DNA from: an uncultured Campylobacter sp.
GTDB lineage: Bacteria > Campylobacterota > Campylobacteria > Campylobacterales > Campylobacteraceae
NCBI RefSeq assembly: GCF_938030685.1
Contig: NZ_CALHHX010000018.1
Span: 1 to 15,850 of the forward strand
DNA length: 15,850 nt
Reading direction: 5' to 3'
The translations under genes were made by a program, and so were the position numbers. The notes under the pieces are model-generated. The model had not been told where the DNA came from. It made no database searches and saw nothing but the letters and a program-made list of their open reading frames with translations. Of the stretch, positions 6,355 through 14,687 are shown piece after piece; position 1 is the stretch's first letter, and every line of letters begins with the position of its first letter.

Positions 6355-8051
6355 ACATCCACTCTTTTACCCACCACGCGCAGTAAAAGAATGATAGCCG
6401 CGATACCCAGGATCAGACATCCCCACACGCTAAGTCCAAAGCCCGCAGGCAGGTAGCCGCAAATGATACTGATGCCGCAAACGACCAGCGCATAGGTCAT
6501 CTGCGTGCTTACGTGCTCGATGTGATCGCAGCCCGCGCCCATCGAGGAGAGGATCGTCGTATCCGAAATCGGCGAGCAGTGATCGCCGAATATCGCTCCC
6601 GTAAGTACCGCGCTGATATTTACACACATAAAAACGTGAAATTCCTCGCCGCTAAGTCCGTATTTTTGCCCCACGGCGTGAGCAAGAGGCACGGCTAAAG
6701 GTGTGACGATACCCATAGTACCGAAGCTTGTGCCCGTTGAAAATGAGATAAACGAGCTAAGCACGAAGATCACGATCGCAAGAGCAAAGCGCGGCGTAGC
6801 GTCGCTTAGAAGCTCGACTAGGTAGCGCGAAGTACCTAGCTCTTTGATAACCGAGCTTAGCGACCACGCAAAAAGCAGGATTATGACGGTATTTAGCATG
6901 CTTTTCCAGCCGCCAACCCAGACCTCGATCGCCTCTTTGACGCCGTAAATTTTTTGTGCGATGCCTAAAACGACGGCGATGATCGATGAAAAGAGCGCGG
7001 ATTGAAACAGCACTACCGAGGCGTCCGCCGCGCTAAATGCAGTACGGATCGAAGTAAAGCTAAGAGGGGCTGCCTTGACCGCCTCCAAAGCCTCGCCCTC
7101 CAGCGAGCTGTAGCCGTTAAAATAAAACCCGATGACGGAAAGGACGATCATCGCTCCTAGCGGGATTATCGCGTTTAGCTTGCGAAGTGCGACGCCCTCT
7201 TTGGGTACGAAAATTTGATCCTCTAAATTTTTGATCTTAAAATCAGCAGCTCCGCTCTTGCCGCCGCGAGATGCGATCTCTGCGCGATACATAGAGCCAA
7301 ACTCCCTACTCATCACGGCGGTGGCCACTACGAAAAAGATCATGAAAATATTATAAAATCTATACGGGATCGTCTCTACAAAGACGGTGAAGGCGTTTAT
7401 GTTTTCTACGCCGATCTGCGAGTAAGCCTCTTTGATCGCCGAAATTTCAACTCCGACCCACGTGGAGATCACAGCGATGCCGGTAATCGGCGCGGCGGTC
7501 GCGTCGATGATGAAGGCGAATTTCGCGCGCGAAATTTTAAATTTATCCATCAGAGGCCGCATGATGGGGCCCACTATCAGGGCATTTGCGTAATCGTCAA
7601 AAAATATCACGATACCCATCAGCCAGGTGTAAATTTGACCCAAAACGGGAGTGTCTGCGTGTTTGCTAAGCCAGAGCGCAAGCGCCTTCGTGCCGCCGCT
7701 TTTGGTCACCAGAGCGATGAGCCCGCCGATACACATAACCTGAAGCAAAATACCCGCATTCCACGTATCCGCCATCGATTTTACCATACGCGAGCACAGA
7801 TCGGTAAAAGCGAAAAGCGCCGAAGCCGCGATATTTTGATCGACCATACCGATAAGAAAGGTTCCGCTTAGCACGCCCAGAAACAGCGACAAAATCACGT
7901 CTTTGGTGATAAAAGCAAGCACGATCGCCGCAACCGGCGGGATAAGCGTCAGCACGCCGTAAAGCTCGCTGTTTCGCACGGCGGGCTCCACGTCCGCAAG
8001 CGCCAGCGCGGGCAAAAAAATCGCCGTAAAGATAAGCAAATTTTTTAACAT
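6351..8051 (-). CDS. nhaC: NhaC-family Na+/H+ antiporter (566 aa)
   Basis: This is an inner-membrane secondary transporter of the NhaC family, expected to exchange Na+ for H+ in pH and salt homeostasis. Family-typical blocks are FFDDYANALIVGPIMRPL (150-167), SFSTGTSFGTMG (436-447) and FGDHCSPISDTTILSSMGAG (488-507). About a dozen hydrophobic segments span the protein, with a charged cytoplasmic loop near 255-290. The N-terminus (MLKNLLIFTAIFLPALALAD) looks like a signal peptide or an extra helix. AAGGAT lies before the ATG, and a 44-bp perfect palindrome lies 22 bases upstream of the start, a possible control site. The TGA stop overlaps the trmA ATG (ATGA), so the genes form an operon. Substrate is inferred from family; some NhaC-like proteins carry organic substrates instead, so the ion specificity is not proven. 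Confidence 0.88.
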   Translation of the reverse strand: MLKNLLIFTAIFLPALALADVEPAVRNSELYGVLTLIPPVAAIVLAFITKDVILSLFLGVLSGTFLIGMVDQNIAASALFAFTDLCSRMVKSMADTWNAGILLQVMCIGGLIALVTKSGGTKALALWLSKHADTPVLGQIYTWLMGIVIFFDDYANALIVGPIMRPLMDKFKISRAKFAFIIDATAAPITGIAVISTWVGVEISAIKEAYSQIGVENINAFTVFVETIPYRFYNIFMIFFVVATAVMSREFGSMYRAEIASRGGKSGAADFKIKNLEDQIFVPKEGVALRKLNAIIPLGAMIVLSVIGFYFNGYSSLEGEALEAVKAAPLSFTSIRTAFSAADASVVLFQSALFSSIIAVVLGIAQKIYGVKEAIEVWVGGWKSMLNTVIILLFAWSLSSVIKELGTSRYLVELLSDATPRFALAIVIFVLSSFISFSTGTSFGTMGIVTPLAVPLAHAVGQKYGLSGEEFHVFMCVNISAVLTGAIFGDHCSPISDTTILSSMGAGCDHIEHVSTQMTYALVVCGISIICGYLPAGFGLSVWGCLILGIAAIILLLRVVGKRVDV

Positions 8052-8073
8052 TTTAATCCTTGATGATTGATAA

Positions 8074-8117
8074 AATTTTAAAATTTAACCTCCGATCGGA
8101 GGTTAAATTTTAAAATT
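8074..8117. promoter_or_regulatory. 44-bp perfect palindrome upstream of nhaC
   Basis: The arms are 22 bp each, with the centre between 8095 and 8096. The core is AACCTCCGATCGGAGGTT, and both arms continue as AAATTTTAAAATT. It begins 22 bases before the nhaC start codon, just upstream of its ribosome-binding site. It could be an operator, a leader hairpin, or a terminator for the ankyrin gene upstream. No long T-run follows, which argues mildly against a terminator. Confidence 0.7.
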
Positions 8118-8734
8118 CTGCGCGCCTTGCAGCAACTATTCGTATTCACGCGCTTTCTTTTACGGCGATTGTTGAGCGCCTTGATCGCGCAGCAAGCTCT
8201 ACAATTTTACTGCGTTTGCAATTTTGCGAACGCATTTTTAAGTAACTTGTCGCGCAGTAAAATCTCTCCGGTGCAAAATACCGCGCACGGCGTAATCAAA
8301 AGCATTTTATAAACGCATTTAAAATTTTACTTAACATAGCAAAAGCTTCAAATCAAGGTAAAATTCCACAATGATGCAACGCTTACTTTGTCGCAAAAGC
8401 GATAAATTTCGCGCACAAAATTTGACGAAATCTCGCTCTTGATCGCAAACCAAAATCCCTCGGCAAAAATTTTATCGCGCATAAATTGCACAAATCGCCA
8501 TTTTTAAAGCTCGTCTGCACGTTTATAAAATTTCAGTGCATGCAACCTGCGCAAGCAAAGCGATAAAATTTTAAAGCGTTAAATTCTACCAACTCCCGCT
8601 CGAAAAATCCGCTAAATTTATAGAATTTACAAAGCGGCAAAACATTAAATTTAAAGCTCATAAGGCTTTTGCAAACCCAAAACGCCGCAAACCTAAAACG
8701 ACGAAGCGGTAAACGACCCTTTAAATCAAGCCTG
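8118..8734. other. Gene-free gap between nhaC and the ankyrin gene
   Basis: I see no credible gene. A 61-codon plus-strand frame at 8127-8312 lacks a ribosome-binding site and conserved features. A minus-strand frame at 8533-8781 runs into the end of the ankyrin gene and is a shadow. The region is A+T-rich with repeated GCGCAGTAAAAT and AAATTTAAAG words. Confidence 0.45.
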
Positions 8735-9967
8735 CTAATTCTCACGCTCAGGCGCATCTTGCGGATCGCTCGTAAAATCATCGCTTGCTTGTGTAGGACT
8801 TAGTCCAAGCGAGCGCAAATAGCTCTGCGTAGCCGCTTCGCCGCCTGCAAGCGCGTAGTCTAGCGCATTTAGTTCCGACTCATCGACTGCTTTTTCGTTT
8901 GCACCCGATTTTACGAGCAATTCAACGATCTGCTTGGTACTTTTTTGCGCCGCAAACATCAGCAGTGTCTTACCCGCGCCCGAACGCTCACAGCCGTCGC
9001 TACGCTCACCTAGCGATGCTAGAGCCTGGGCCTCGGCGCTGCCGATCTGGCGGACATTTACGCTAGCGTGCGAGTAAATTAGCAACTTTACGAGCTCATA
9101 ATTTTTTGCCGCGGCGGCGAAAAATATCGGAGTTTGCCCAAGCGAGTTTTTATAGCCAACCAAGGCGCCTTTAGAGATCATAAATTTTGCGCTTTGAACG
9201 TTATTCATCGCGTAAAATAGCGAGTTTTCCTCGCCAGCATTCACCTGCGCGCCTCGTTCGATCAAAGCGCCGCTAAAACGCTCGTCATATCCTAGCAAAA
9301 GTGCCAGATCCAGGGCATTATCAAGCTCGTAAATTGCAAAATCCTTGCTAAAAAGTAGCGTACGAAACTCATCTGCACCTACTCCGCCTTTTAGCGCCAG
9401 CTCAAGCTCACCGTAATCTCCCGCCTTGCGATCCTTTGCAGCATATGCGATAAATTCCGCTATCACGGCGCTTGCTAGCTCATCGGCATCGTTTTTGTTG
9501 AATTTAGCGGCGAAATAATCTCTTAGTGCCTCCCTGGCTGCCGGGACCTCGCCCATAAAATTGCCATAAGCGATGAAATTTCCAATCTTGCGCTCGGAGT
9601 AAAATTCTAAGGCTTCAAGCGATTTTTCGCTAATTTGCGCGTAGTTTTTCTCTTTAGCATAGCTCAAAAAGCCCTCGCCATCCATCCCCGCAAATGCCAA
9701 GGTTCGCTCAAGCCTTTTTTCGTTCAACAAGGCTTCGTTACCGACACAATCGATATTTTCGTCCCTGATCTCAGAAGCCGCTCTTTTTAAATTTTGCAAA
9801 AATTCCGCGCCAACTAACGAGCCTTTACAGCCAAAATCGCTTTGCAGCAGCTCTTCGTCCGCAGGCTCCTTACTAAAAAAGCCGCGCGGATCGCTTAGTA
9901 TCTGCTCGCAAGAAGCACCAAAAAGCGTGCCGCAAAAAACAAACGAACCCATTAGAATTTTTCGCAT
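8735..9967 (-). CDS. Exported ankyrin-repeat protein (410 aa)
   Basis: The product has a Sec-type signal peptide (MRKILMGSFVFCGTLFGAS) with a cysteine right after it. The lipobox would be weak (GASC lacks the usual -3 leucine), so it is either periplasmic or a poor lipoprotein candidate. A helical, acidic N-terminal domain without clear homology spans about 20-210. About five ankyrin repeats follow. The clear ones are near 278-306 (QTPIFFAAAAKNYELVKLLI) and 333-360 (KTLLMFAAQKSTKQIVELLV); weaker ones lie at about 219-247, 248-277 and 364-388. The tail (PTQASDDFTSDPQDAPEREN) looks disordered. I chose ATG at 9967 because GAGGT precedes it by four bases; an ATG 18 bases further upstream in frame lacks such a site and spoils the signal peptide. 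From memory, C. jejuni has a similar periplasmic ankyrin gene near the antiporter. Its partner protein is unknown. Confidence 0.82.
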   Translation of the reverse strand: MRKILMGSFVFCGTLFGASCEQILSDPRGFFSKEPADEELLQSDFGCKGSLVGAEFLQNLKRAASEIRDENIDCVGNEALLNEKRLERTLAFAGMDGEGFLSYAKEKNYAQISEKSLEALEFYSERKIGNFIAYGNFMGEVPAAREALRDYFAAKFNKNDADELASAVIAEFIAYAAKDRKAGDYGELELALKGGVGADEFRTLLFSKDFAIYELDNALDLALLLGYDERFSGALIERGAQVNAGEENSLFYAMNNVQSAKFMISKGALVGYKNSLGQTPIFFAAAAKNYELVKLLIYSHASVNVRQIGSAEAQALASLGERSDGCERSGAGKTLLMFAAQKSTKQIVELLVKSGANEKAVDESELNALDYALAGGEAATQSYLRSLGLSPTQASDDFTSDPQDAPEREN

Positions 9968-9995
9968 CGCTACCTCGAATTGCATTTGAAGCGTT

Positions 9996-10001
9996 ATTTT
10001 A
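9996..10001 (-). promoter_or_regulatory. Candidate -10 box (TAAAAT) for the ankyrin gene
   Basis: GGTAAAATAACG on the minus strand lies about 28 bases before the chosen start. The upstream DNA is A+T-rich without a recognisable -35 box. This is a weak call. Confidence 0.3.
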
Positions 10002-10510
10002 CCTTTAAATTTATTTATTAAAACTTAGTGCGGGCGGTGGAATTTTATGGAATTCCTTTCAACCTTATAAAATTTTGCGGAATTTTTAAAATTTTACGGC
10101 GCAGCGGCGTGGCGGCGGACGGCGCTAAACGACGACTAGGCAGAGGCGTAGCGACTGGCGGCGCTATATAACGGCGCGGCGACGAGCGGCGTTAAATAAT
10201 GGCAGTTAGAGGCGCAGCAATGGAGGGCTATATGAGAGCACAGCGATCGGCAGGCTAAAATTTTAAAATTTACGCGCGAGCTAGCGGTAAAATAAAATTT
10301 TGCAAGCTGTACAGATCTGGCGGAATTCCGTGCTAGGTTTATCGTGAAATAAAATTTTACAAGTGAAGTCCGTTCTGCAGAATTTTACGCACAATTAGTA
10401 GAGAGATAGAATTTGCGAGGTAAAATTCCTCGCAGAATAAAAGAATTTTGCAGCGAGTAGAGTTAAATTTCGCCGCGCGAAATTCCGCGCCTAGCGCAAA
10501 ATCCGTCGCG
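10002..10510. other. Gene-free gap with degenerate G/C-rich repeats
   Basis: No gene is seen. From about 10098 to 10250 the sequence is made of loosely repeated blocks beginning GGCG(C/T)TA(A/T)A, at 10121, 10160, 10188 and, more diverged, 10225. AGGCG(T/C)AGC words lie between them. The remainder is A+T-rich with AAATTT and GAATTTTGC words. No clear terminator for copA was found. Confidence 0.45.
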
Positions 10511-12688
10511 TTAAAATTTAGCGAATTTCAATCTGATGGAATTTAGCACGACTGTTACAGAGCTAAAGCACATCGCCGCAGCACCGTACATCGGCTTTAA
10601 AAGCATACCGAGCGCCGGATATAGCGCGCCTGCTGCGATCGGGATGCATACGGCGTTGTAAAACAGCGCCCAGAAGAGGTTTTGCTTGATCGTCCGCATT
10701 GCGGCGCCGCCTAGGCGGAATAGATATAGCACGCTTTCAAGGTCGTTTTTTATAAAGATTACGTCGCCCGCACCCTTGGCTATGTCGCTGCCGCCGTTCA
10801 TCGCGATGCCGATACTGGCGGCTTTTAAGCTCGGTGCGTCATTGACGCCGTCGCCCACGAAAAGCACCCGCTTGCCATCGTCCGTCAGGGATTTGATGAA
10901 CTCATATTTGCCGCTTGGAAGCACTCCGCTTTTTACCTCGTCGATGCCGAGGTTGCGAGCGACGAAATTTGCCGTTTTAGCGTTATCGCCCGTTAGCATG
11001 ACGGTTTTTACGCCTCTGTTTTGCAGCGTCTGAATGACGTCCCGCGCTTCGGCCCTGATCTCGTCGCTAAATGCGATGAAGCCCGCGTACGAGCCGCCTA
11101 TCGCGCAGTAAACGACGCCGAAGCCCTTGTCTAAAAGCTCCTCCGCTTCTACTTCAACGCCCGCATCCACGCCGCGCTCACGCAGAAAGCCCGTGCTGCC
11201 GCAAAGAATTTCGCCGGTGGGATTTTTAGCGACGATCCCCTTGCCCGCGATGCTTTCGAACTCGCCGTTAAATTTAGAAATTTCACCGAATTTCAGCTCG
11301 GCAAATTTTACGATCGCCTTTGAGATCGGATGCTCGCTAAGCTTTTGCGCGCTTGCCAGAGCGTAGAGATCTTGGGCGCTCAAATCGCTGAAGCTTACCG
11401 AAATTTCGCCCTTGCTAAGCGTGCCGGTTTTATCGAAAACCGCGACGTCCGCGTCCTTTAAAATTTCTAAAATTTCGGGATTTTTGATTAAAATTCCAGC
11501 CTTTGCGGCGTTTGAGATCGCGCAAACGATAGCAATCGGCGTCGCAAGACCTAGCGCGCAGGGGCAGGAGATGATAAGCACGCAGATAGCGGCGGATGCG
11601 GCGTATGAAAGCCGCCCGTCAAGCGTCATCCACGCTATAAAGCTAACAAGCGCGATCAAGATCACCGCGGGCACGAAAATATTTGAAATTTTATCGGCAA
11701 AGCGCGCGATCGGCATCTTTTTGTTGCCCGCCTCGTTTAGCAGATTTTTAATCTCGGCAAGCAGCGTCTGATGCGAAAATTTCGTCACCTTCACGTAGAT
11801 GACGCCGTCCGTGCTGACGCAGCCCGCATTTACCTCATCGCCCACGCCTTTATAAACCGCTAAGCTCTCGCCGCTGATGAGCGAAGCGTCGATCTGCGCG
11901 CCGCCCTCGACGATAAGCCCGTCGCAGGGGATGCGCGAGCCGTTTTTTACGAGCACCTTATCGCCCGGCTTTAGCGATTCTGCGCGCACTTCGGCTATCG
12001 TGCCGTCGTCCTTGATCAAAAGCGCGGTTTTAGGGCTTAGATCGATTAGTCCCTTGATGTAGTCGTTCGCCTTCATCTTGCTGCGCTCTTCTAGGTATTT
12101 GCCGAGCGAGATAAAGGCGATTATCATCGAGGCGGAGGAGAAATAAAGATTGGTAAATTCATTCTGCACGCCGTGCGTATAGACCCACGCCGCGGCCGTT
12201 AGCGAATAGGCAAACGCAAAAAAGCTTCCCATCGCCACGAGCACGTTCATATCAAAGCTTCTGTTTTTCAACGCGCCGTAAGCGTGATAAAAGAAGTTCT
12301 TGCCGCAGTAAAATAGGCTCACGCACGCCATCGCCGCGCAAAGTAGCGCCTTTGGAACGAAGCCTAAAAACCCGCTCATCTCCACCGCCATCACCGCCGC
12401 GGCTAAAATGAGAGCGAGGATTAGCCTAAATAGCGCCGCTTTGAGGTTGCGCCTCTTTTTGCGCTCCAAATCCTCGTAATCTACGGCGATGTCGTAGCCT
12501 AGCTTTTTGATCTTGGCTTTTAGCGTCTCCTCAAGCGCCGGATCGGCAAGTACGAACTCGCCGCTGCCGTTTGCGAAATTTACGTGGGCCTCCTGCACCC
12601 CCTCGATCTTGCGACTTACCCGCTCGATCGCATTAGAGCAGTTTACGCAGCTCATCCCGACGATATTTAGAGTGATTTTGCTTGACAT
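10511..12688 (-). CDS. copA: Cu+-exporting P1B-type ATPase
   Basis: This inner-membrane ATPase exports cuprous ions from the cytoplasm. In order, the 725-residue protein shows one N-terminal metal-binding domain (GMSCVNC, C14 and C17). Transmembrane helices start near residue 85, the actuator loop has SGES (272-275), and the helix-6 metal site is CPC (C375, C377). The phosphorylation site is DKTGT (D419), the nucleotide-domain HP pair is H453-P454, and TGDN is at 566-569. GDGVND is at 612-617. The last two helices carry YN (677-678) and MxxSS (706-710). CPC, YN and MxxSS together are the Cu+ (P1B-1) signature, so copper or silver is favoured over zinc or cadmium. It starts three bases after the copZ stop and must share its transcript. 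Expression is probably copper-induced, but no regulator gene is next to it. Confidence 0.94.
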   Translation of the reverse strand: MSSKITLNIVGMSCVNCSNAIERVSRKIEGVQEAHVNFANGSGEFVLADPALEETLKAKIKKLGYDIAVDYEDLERKKRRNLKAALFRLILALILAAAVMAVEMSGFLGFVPKALLCAAMACVSLFYCGKNFFYHAYGALKNRSFDMNVLVAMGSFFAFAYSLTAAAWVYTHGVQNEFTNLYFSSASMIIAFISLGKYLEERSKMKANDYIKGLIDLSPKTALLIKDDGTIAEVRAESLKPGDKVLVKNGSRIPCDGLIVEGGAQIDASLISGESLAVYKGVGDEVNAGCVSTDGVIYVKVTKFSHQTLLAEIKNLLNEAGNKKMPIARFADKISNIFVPAVILIALVSFIAWMTLDGRLSYAASAAICVLIISCPCALGLATPIAIVCAISNAAKAGILIKNPEILEILKDADVAVFDKTGTLSKGEISVSFSDLSAQDLYALASAQKLSEHPISKAIVKFAELKFGEISKFNGEFESIAGKGIVAKNPTGEILCGSTGFLRERGVDAGVEVEAEELLDKGFGVVYCAIGGSYAGFIAFSDEIRAEARDVIQTLQNRGVKTVMLTGDNAKTANFVARNLGIDEVKSGVLPSGKYEFIKSLTDDGKRVLFVGDGVNDAPSLKAASIGIAMNGGSDIAKGAGDVIFIKNDLESVLYLFRLGGAAMRTIKQNLFWALFYNAVCIPIAAGALYPALGMLLKPMYGAAAMCFSSVTVVLNSIRLKFAKF

Positions 12689-12691
12689 CCG

Positions 12692-12916
12692 TTAGTTTTC
12701 GCAGGCTAGCTTTTCTGCGACGCTAAAGCCCAAATCGTCCATCTCCTCTTTAAATTTAGCCTCGTCGCGTGGATCTAAGCTTAAACTCACCACTCCGCTT
12801 GCCACGTCCACCTCGATCTCGCCGAAATCATCCTTAAGCGCGTTTTTGATCGTCCTCGCGCAGTTTTCGCAGTGGATATTTTGCGCCTTAAATTTTACGC
12901 TTTGTTTCAAAGCCAT
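12692..12916 (-). CDS. copZ: Small heavy-metal-associated (HMA) copper chaperone
   Basis: This 74-residue cytoplasmic protein is a single HMA domain. The metal site is HCENC (C16, C19), followed by the helix ARTIKNALK, then the strand IEVDVASGVVSLSL and the C-terminal DLGFSVAEKLA. Domain length and order match CopZ-type chaperones that hand Cu+ to the CopA ATPase encoded immediately downstream. The usual methionine of the GMxCxxC loop is replaced (QNIHCENC), a common variation. The ATG is preceded by AAAGGAGAG, a strong ribosome-binding site, and a plausible TATAAG -10 box lies about 31 bases upstream. The adjacent C. jejuni pair, recalled from memory, has the same chaperone-before-ATPase arrangement. 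Confidence 0.9.
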   Translation of the reverse strand: MALKQSVKFKAQNIHCENCARTIKNALKDDFGEIEVDVASGVVSLSLDPRDEAKFKEEMDDLGFSVAEKLACEN

Positions 12917-12946
12917 GGGTCTCTCCTTTGGATTAAAATTTCAAAA

Positions 12947-12952
12947 CTTATA
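12947..12952 (-). promoter_or_regulatory. Candidate -10 box (TATAAG) of copZ-copA
   Basis: The minus strand reads TTAAAAAGTAGTATAAGTTTTG here. The leader would be about 25 bases and include AAAGGAGAG. No CopY or CueR-type dyad operator is evident around it. Confidence 0.4.
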
Positions 12953-13009
12953 CTACTTTTTAATAAATTTTATTTCAACGCCCGCTCCTGAAATTTAAGG
13001 GTTTTTCGT

Positions 13010-13015
13010 TATAAT
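13010..13015 (+). promoter_or_regulatory. Sigma-70 -10 box (TATAAT) of yebC-ppiB-acpS
   Basis: GGGTTTTTCGTTATAATCACC has a perfect TATAAT with a T-run just upstream, the Campylobacter sigma-70 pattern. It is 33 bases before the yebC ATG; AAGGA at 13039-13043 is the ribosome-binding site. Confidence 0.6.
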
Positions 13016-13048
13016 CACCCGTTTTAAATTTAAGCTTTAAGGAATTTT

Positions 13049-13783
13049 ATGGGACGAGCTTTTGAATACAGACGCGCTTCAAAAGAAGCTAGATGGGGGA
13101 AGATGAGCAAACTTTTCCCAAAACTGGGCAAGGCCATAACGATGGCGGCGAAAGAGGGCGGCGAAGACCCGCTGATGAACTCCAAACTGCGCGCCGCGAT
13201 CGCCACGGCAAAGGCGCAAAATATGCCCAAAGACAACATCGACGCGGCTATTAAACGCGCTAGCGGCAAGGATAGCGCCGATATCAAAACGATCTTTTAC
13301 GACGGCAAGGCGCCCCACGGCGCGCTTTTAATAATCGAATGCGCCACCGATAACCCGACCCGTACCGTCGCAAACGTAAAGTCGATTTTAAACAAAGCCA
13401 AGGGCGAGTTTTTGCCGAGCGGCAGTTTGAAATTTATGTTTTCGCACAAGGCTGTTTTTGAGACCAAGCTGCCGAACCGCGACATCGAGGAGCTGGAGCT
13501 TGAGCTCATCGACTTCGGTCTTAGCGAGCTTGAGATCAATGAGTTTGAAAACGACAAGGGAGAGCTCGAAAAGACGCTTCTAATCTACGGCGAATACGAA
13601 AGCTTCGGCACTCTAAACGAAGGTATCGAAAAGATAGGGCTTGAGATCATCAGCGCAAGCTTAAAATTCGTCGCCAACGAAAAGCACGAATTTAGCGAGG
13701 ATCAGCTGGGCGACATAGACGCGCTAATAGAGCGGCTGGAGGATGACGACGACGTGCAGGCAGTTTACACCAACATCGCATAG
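13049..13783 (+). CDS. yebC: YebC/PmpR-family regulator or translation factor
   Basis: The 244-residue cytoplasmic protein begins with the invariant YebC block (MGRAFEYRRASKEARWGKMS, then KLFPKLGKAITMAAKEGGEDP). It continues with the family's domain 1 (NSKLRAAIATAKAQNMPKDNI and IKRASG). The YDGKAPHGALLIIECATDNPTRTVANVKS region lies at about 89-117, and the acidic C-terminus ends DDDDVQAVYTN. YebC proteins were first described as transcriptional regulators; newer work ties some members to relief of ribosome stalling at proline-rich stretches. I cannot tell which applies here. Length is normal for the family. It leads an operon with ppiB nine bases downstream; the ppiB ribosome-binding site (TAGGAG) overlaps the yebC stop codon. 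Confidence 0.93.
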   Translation: MGRAFEYRRASKEARWGKMSKLFPKLGKAITMAAKEGGEDPLMNSKLRAAIATAKAQNMPKDNIDAAIKRASGKDSADIKTIFYDGKAPHGALLIIECATDNPTRTVANVKSILNKAKGEFLPSGSLKFMFSHKAVFETKLPNRDIEELELELIDFGLSELEINEFENDKGELEKTLLIYGEYESFGTLNEGIEKIGLEIISASLKFVANEKHEFSEDQLGDIDALIERLEDDDDVQAVYTNIA

Positions 13784-13792
13784 GAGAAAAAA

Positions 13793-14287
13793 ATGGAAAG
13801 CTTAAAAATTTACGACATCGACGCAGCGGCTTTGGCGCGCGATAAATACGCCATTATCAAAACCGAAAAGGGCGATATGAAGCTGGAACTTTTCGCAGAT
13901 GAAGCGCCGCAGGCGGTTACGAATTTCGCTAGCCTCGCGCGCAGCGGGTTTTACAAGGGGTTAAATTTTCACCGTGTAATTCCAAATTTCGTGATCCAAG
14001 GCGGCTGCCCGCGCGGCACCGGCACGGGCGGTCCCGGCTGGCGCATAAAGTGCGAATGCGACCGCCAAAAGCACAAGCACGTGCGCGGCGCACTTTCGAT
14101 GGCGCACGCAGGACGCGATACGGGCGGGAGCCAGTTTTTCGTCTGCCACAGCGCGCAGCCGCACCTAGACGGCGTGCACACGGTGTTCGGTCGTATCGTG
14201 GATCAGCCTAGCCTAGAGGTTCTGGACGCGATCAGGCAGGGCGATAAGATCATCGACGTTGAGATTAAAGAGAGCCTGCAATCGTGA
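13793..14287 (+). CDS. ppiB: Peptidyl-prolyl cis-trans isomerase, cyclophilin type
   Basis: This 164-residue cyclophilin isomerises Xaa-Pro bonds during folding. The core motifs are YKGLNFHRVIPNFVIQGG (about 55-72, with the catalytic arginine in FHRVI) and RGTGTGGPGW (75-84). Further on come ALSMAHAGRDTGGSQFFV (about 100-117) and HLDGVHTVFGRIVDQ (123-137). Histidine stands where human cyclophilin A has the cyclosporin-binding tryptophan, as in many bacterial enzymes. No signal peptide is present, so it is cytoplasmic. A short N-terminal extension (MESLKIYDIDAAALARDKYA) precedes the domain. It is translated right after yebC. The yebC-ppi pairing is, from memory, also found in C. jejuni. Confidence 0.92.
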   Translation: MESLKIYDIDAAALARDKYAIIKTEKGDMKLELFADEAPQAVTNFASLARSGFYKGLNFHRVIPNFVIQGGCPRGTGTGGPGWRIKCECDRQKHKHVRGALSMAHAGRDTGGSQFFVCHSAQPHLDGVHTVFGRIVDQPSLEVLDAIRQGDKIIDVEIKESLQS

Positions 14288-14315
14288 TTAAATTTAAACC
14301 GCGGGGCATCAGACC

Positions 14316-14687
14316 GTGATAAAGATCGGCACGGACATAACCGCGGTGCGCAGGATCGCGGCGCTGCGCGCAAAATACGGCGCGAAATTTCTAAAGCGTA
14401 TTTTGAAAAAATCCGAGCGCTCCTCCGCGCTGCGCGACGAAAGTATCGCGGGCATCTATGCCGCCAAAGAAGCGCTTAGCAAAGCGCTAGGCACCGGTAT
14501 CGGCGCGGAATTCGGCTTTAAAGACGCTAAAATTTACAAAGACGCCCTGGGCGCGCCGCATTTAAAAATCCGTAAAAAAATCCGTAAAAAATTTCATATC
14601 AAATCCGCAAGCCTTAGCATCACGCACGACGCAAACGTCGCAATCGCCGTAGTCGCACTAAAACTCAATAAACCGCGCTCGAAGTAA
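14316..14687 (+). CDS. acpS: Holo-[acyl-carrier-protein] synthase
   Basis: AcpS transfers 4'-phosphopantetheine from CoA to apo-ACP, switching on fatty acid synthesis in the cytoplasm. The start is GTG (14316). The reading gives IGTDITAVRRI with the Mg2+-binding D7, then IYAAKEALSKALGTGIG with E52, and LSITHDANVAIAVVAL at 100-115. Length (123) is normal for the family. The only upstream purine run is GGGG about ten bases before the GTG, so the ribosome-binding site is weak; it follows ppiB by 28 bases and is probably co-transcribed. A perfect 12-bp tandem duplication (14568-14591) gives IRKKIRKK at residues 85-92, before the C-terminal strand. In C. jejuni acpS sits, from memory, beside fliL, so its place here is a rearrangement. 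Confidence 0.92.
   Translation: MIKIGTDITAVRRIAALRAKYGAKFLKRILKKSERSSALRDESIAGIYAAKEALSKALGTGIGAEFGFKDAKIYKDALGAPHLKIRKKIRKKFHIKSASLSITHDANVAIAVVALKLNKPRSK
14568..14591 (+). repeat. 12-bp perfect tandem duplication inside acpS
   Basis: Two adjacent copies of ATCCGTAAAAAA, in frame, encode IRKK twice. The junction creates a run of seven A residues (14574-14580), a site prone to slippage. Confidence 0.8.

Noticed and set aside
8127..8312. 61-codon plus-strand frame between nhaC and the ankyrin gene
   Set aside because: No ribosome-binding site, no recognisable motif, and it spans repeated GCGCAGTAAAAT words.
9968..9985. Upstream ATG adding six residues (MQFEVA) to the ankyrin protein
   Set aside because: The downstream ATG at 9967 has a GAGG ribosome-binding site and gives a clean signal peptide.
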